Of a DNA stretch of 64,000 nt, positions 62,037 to 64,000 are shown in pieces. The notes under the pieces are model-generated. The model was not told where the DNA came from, ran no database searches, and saw only the letters and a list, made by a program, of their open reading frames with translations. The position numbers and the translations under genes are program-made. Each line of letters begins with the position of its first letter. Position 1 is the stretch's first letter. This DNA comes from Pseudoalteromonas sp. MSK9-3 (GTDB taxonomy: Bacteria > Pseudomonadota > Gammaproteobacteria > Enterobacterales > Alteromonadaceae): NCBI RefSeq assembly GCF_003590335.1, contig NZ_MIET01000009.1:62001-126000 (forward strand), written 5' to 3'.

Positions 62037-64000
62037 ATTAAGTGCTTTAAACCCTGTATCGGTTTCAGTTTTGATTGCGTTAAGCTGCAATATAAATAAT
62101 TTGGCTTATGCCGCAAGCTTAGAAAATAACACTGCACGTAATCCGGATGTTGCCAGTAATACTGAGCAGCAATTGGTGCAAAAGCATTTTGTGTTACATG
62201 CATTAGCGCCAGTGAGCGCAACAGAGGTGGAACAATCACACACTGAGCAAGTGGCAAAAGAAGCGAATTATGTGAAAGATTCTGCGATTCGTTTTGTATC
62301 AGGTAAGCATTTTCTCACTGGTTCAACAAAACAAGAAATGGACTTTATCATTGGTCAGCTTCGCGGTAAAAAGCAATTAAAGCTCCATTTTATTGGCCAT
62401 GCCGATAGCCAACGACTCAGCCCGAATGCGAAGAAAATTTATAAAACCAATCAGGGCTTGTCAGAGCATCGAGCAGATATTGTGGCGGCCTACTTTCGCC
62501 AGCAATTGGGGCTAAAAAGTGATGCGACTACCACTGTTGGGCGTTCAAATCGAGAACCAGTTGCCAGTAATGCCACTTTAGCGGGCATGGCGCGAAATCG
62601 CCGTGTTGAAGTAATAGCGGTGTATGTTGAAGAAAAAATCACAACCAAAACAGTGATACAAGCTGGGCCACAACGACAGTTGATATGTGACAACCCCATG
62701 TTACCACAGCCCGCAATGGCCATTACGCTGGATGGGCAACCGTTTGCGTCTGGTGATAGCGCCAATAATGCTGATCAACAGCGCTGTGCAGATGTGGCGC
62801 TTAAAAAAATGCAGCTGCAATTGAAATACGATCCACTTGAGGCACTGCCTAAGCTCAGTATTCAACATGCATTAACCCAATCGGGTAATACCTTGATGAT
62901 GCATTTGAAGGGTTACAGTAACTACAGCAGCTTTATAAAATATGCAGAAGTCTTGGTTATGGCCCCAGATGATCAGCAGGTACTCAGTAAGGTGTCACTC
63001 AATGATAATTTAGAGGGCAAGTGGCGTTTACCTGGTAACTTATTAGGGATGAGCTTAGCGTACCGGTTGAGAGTATATGACAACAGCGGCCGTTTTGATG
63101 AAACAATACTTAATAGCGCCGACTTTCGGCCGAAATTTGCGGTAGCGCCAGTAAAAGTAACAGGCTACTTACTGACAAGCTACGGCAAGTCTCAGTTAGA
63201 AAAGCAAAGTATCAAAGTAGCAGGAGGCACGCTGACGTTATATGGTGAGCAAGTGCCAGAGCAACACCATGTGTTCTTTTTAGGTCGTGTGGTGGCGATC
63301 ACCCGCGAGCGTAAATTTGTCCATCAGCAAATAGTTCGTTCCGGCTTTCATCGTGCTGAAGTGGCTGTTTTGGATGATGATGGTAATGGCACTTTGATCC
63401 ACCGTGATTTAGCGCTACCAAAAAGTGATTGGTTTTATGTAGCGATGGCTGACTTAACGGTTGGACAAAATAGCCATAATGGACCGGTTGATTTACTGAA
63501 TAAAACTCAACATAAAGATGGTGAGTTATTTGCTGACGGGCGTTTGGCTGGCTACATTACAGGAAAATGGCAAGACGAGTATCAAGTCACAGCGCGATTA
63601 GACACCCGTGAAGCTCCCCTTAATGCGCTATTTTCGAACATTCATCAAAAAGATCCAAAAAGCTTATTCAGGCGTTTGGAAGAGCAAGCCCATCCGAGTG
63701 AATTTGGTGATGACTCAACCACACGAGATGATGCGCCCAGTAATGGTAAGCTATATTTAAAAATTGCCAAAGATGATAATCAGGTTTTATGGGGTAACTT
63801 TAATACGCAAATAAGCGATACAGAGTTAAGCCGAGTAGAGCGTGGTTTATACGGTCTACAGGCAAAGTATGTGAGTGCTGATGTAACACAGTTTGGTGAA
63901 AGTACCGCGGGTGCCGAGTTATTTGTCGCTGAAGCTGAAACCTTACCAGCCTATGAAACGCATAGGGCCACTGGAGGCTCGCTTTATTACCTTCAACATC
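62029..64000 (+). CDS. OmpA-domain outer-membrane protein, N-terminal part (runs off window)
   Basis: ATG at 62029 overlaps the giant gene's stop by 8 nt. The frame is open to the window end (657+ residues). A signal peptide ends near NNLAYA (about residue 29). The OmpA-C-like peptidoglycan-binding domain is about 75-195: FIGHADSQRLSPNA, LSEHRADIVAAYF and PVASNATLAGMARNRRVEV. A long periplasmic/barrel-like region follows. It is translationally coupled to the giant protein and is a good candidate for its outer-membrane anchor or export partner. Confidence 0.82.
   Translation, partial: MIKLSALNPVSVSVLIALSCNINNLAYAASLENNTARNPDVASNTEQQLVQKHFVLHALAPVSATEVEQSHTEQVAKEANYVKDSAIRFVSGKHFLTGSTKQEMDFIIGQLRGKKQLKLHFIGHADSQRLSPNAKKIYKTNQGLSEHRADIVAAYFRQQLGLKSDATTTVGRSNREPVASNATLAGMARNRRVEVIAVYVEEKITTKTVIQAGPQRQLICDNPMLPQPAMAITLDGQPFASGDSANNADQQRCADVALKKMQLQLKYDPLEALPKLSIQHALTQSGNTLMMHLKGYSNYSSFIKYAEVLVMAPDDQQVLSKVSLNDNLEGKWRLPGNLLGMSLAYRLRVYDNSGRFDETILNSADFRPKFAVAPVKVTGYLLTSYGKSQLEKQSIKVAGGTLTLYGEQVPEQHHVFFLGRVVAITRERKFVHQQIVRSGFHRAEVAVLDDDGNGTLIHRDLALPKSDWFYVAMADLTVGQNSHNGPVDLLNKTQHKDGELFADGRLAGYITGKWQDEYQVTARLDTREAPLNALFSNIHQKDPKSLFRRLEEQAHPSEFGDDSTTRDDAPSNGKLYLKIAKDDNQVLWGNFNTQISDTELSRVERGLYGLQAKYVSADVTQFGESTAGAELFVAEAETLPAYETHRATGGSLYYLQH

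Overview
The window looks like chromosomal DNA from a marine gammaproteobacterium, most probably Pseudoalteromonas or a close Alteromonadales relative. This rests on recognisable housekeeping genes, their E. coli-like local order (dnaB-alr near yjbQ and zur; fxsA-groES-groEL; efp with epmA and epmB), moderate to low GC, and typical accessory families (DUF3016, DUF3313, DUF4097, DUF11/SdrD-B). No database search was run, so every family name is recognition by eye.

Layout. 1-2.9 kb: the tail of a pilus/polymer-type protein, a 202-bp MITE-like element, and an ECF sigma / putative anti-sigma / DUF4097 operon. 2.9-6.9 kb: dnaB, alr, then leftward yjbQ-cheX and zur. 7.3-13 kb: an orphan gene, tRNA-Ile2(CAT), accB-accC, aroQ, dsbD and a second MITE copy with its own 4-bp target duplication. 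13.3-16 kb: fxsA and a groESL operon with a candidate sigma-32 promoter. 16-25.8 kb is an AT-rich accessory island. It holds an IS3-family element split by a second, intact IS3 element, a decayed tyrosine recombinase, a secreted protein with a cysteine-rich tail, an unrecognised 437-aa protein, a pair of tiny genes, a 478-bp IS deletion derivative, a third IS3 element with clean ends, gene fragments, and a short GG-type peptide gene preceded by a perfect 20-bp-arm palindrome. A decayed paralogue of the peptide gene lies just upstream.

26-31 kb: a DUF3313 lipoprotein with an RND efflux pair. 31-37.6 kb: an S41-like lipoprotein, a DUF3016 protein, a large HD-GYP sensor and two small proteins. 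37.6-40.3 kb: the EF-P module (epmB divergent from efp, then epmA), in which EpmA/EpmB modify Lys34 of EF-P. 40.3-47.3 kb: a chemoreceptor, GDPD phosphodiesterase, DMT permease, a DesK/DesR-like two-component pair and a hybrid histidine kinase.

47.5-64 kb: a giant secreted DUF11/SdrD-B repeat protein followed, with an 8-nt overlap, by an OmpA-domain outer-membrane protein that runs off the window. The giant gene carries 13 tandem copies of a 351-bp unit. One unit is 261 bp (an in-frame loss of 30 codons) and one is 352 bp; the extra base shifts the frame and splits an otherwise about 4854-aa protein into two reading frames.

The points most worth a second look are the peptide gene with its palindrome and decayed paralogue, the single-base frameshift in the giant repeat gene, the MITE family, and the Cys-rich secreted protein.
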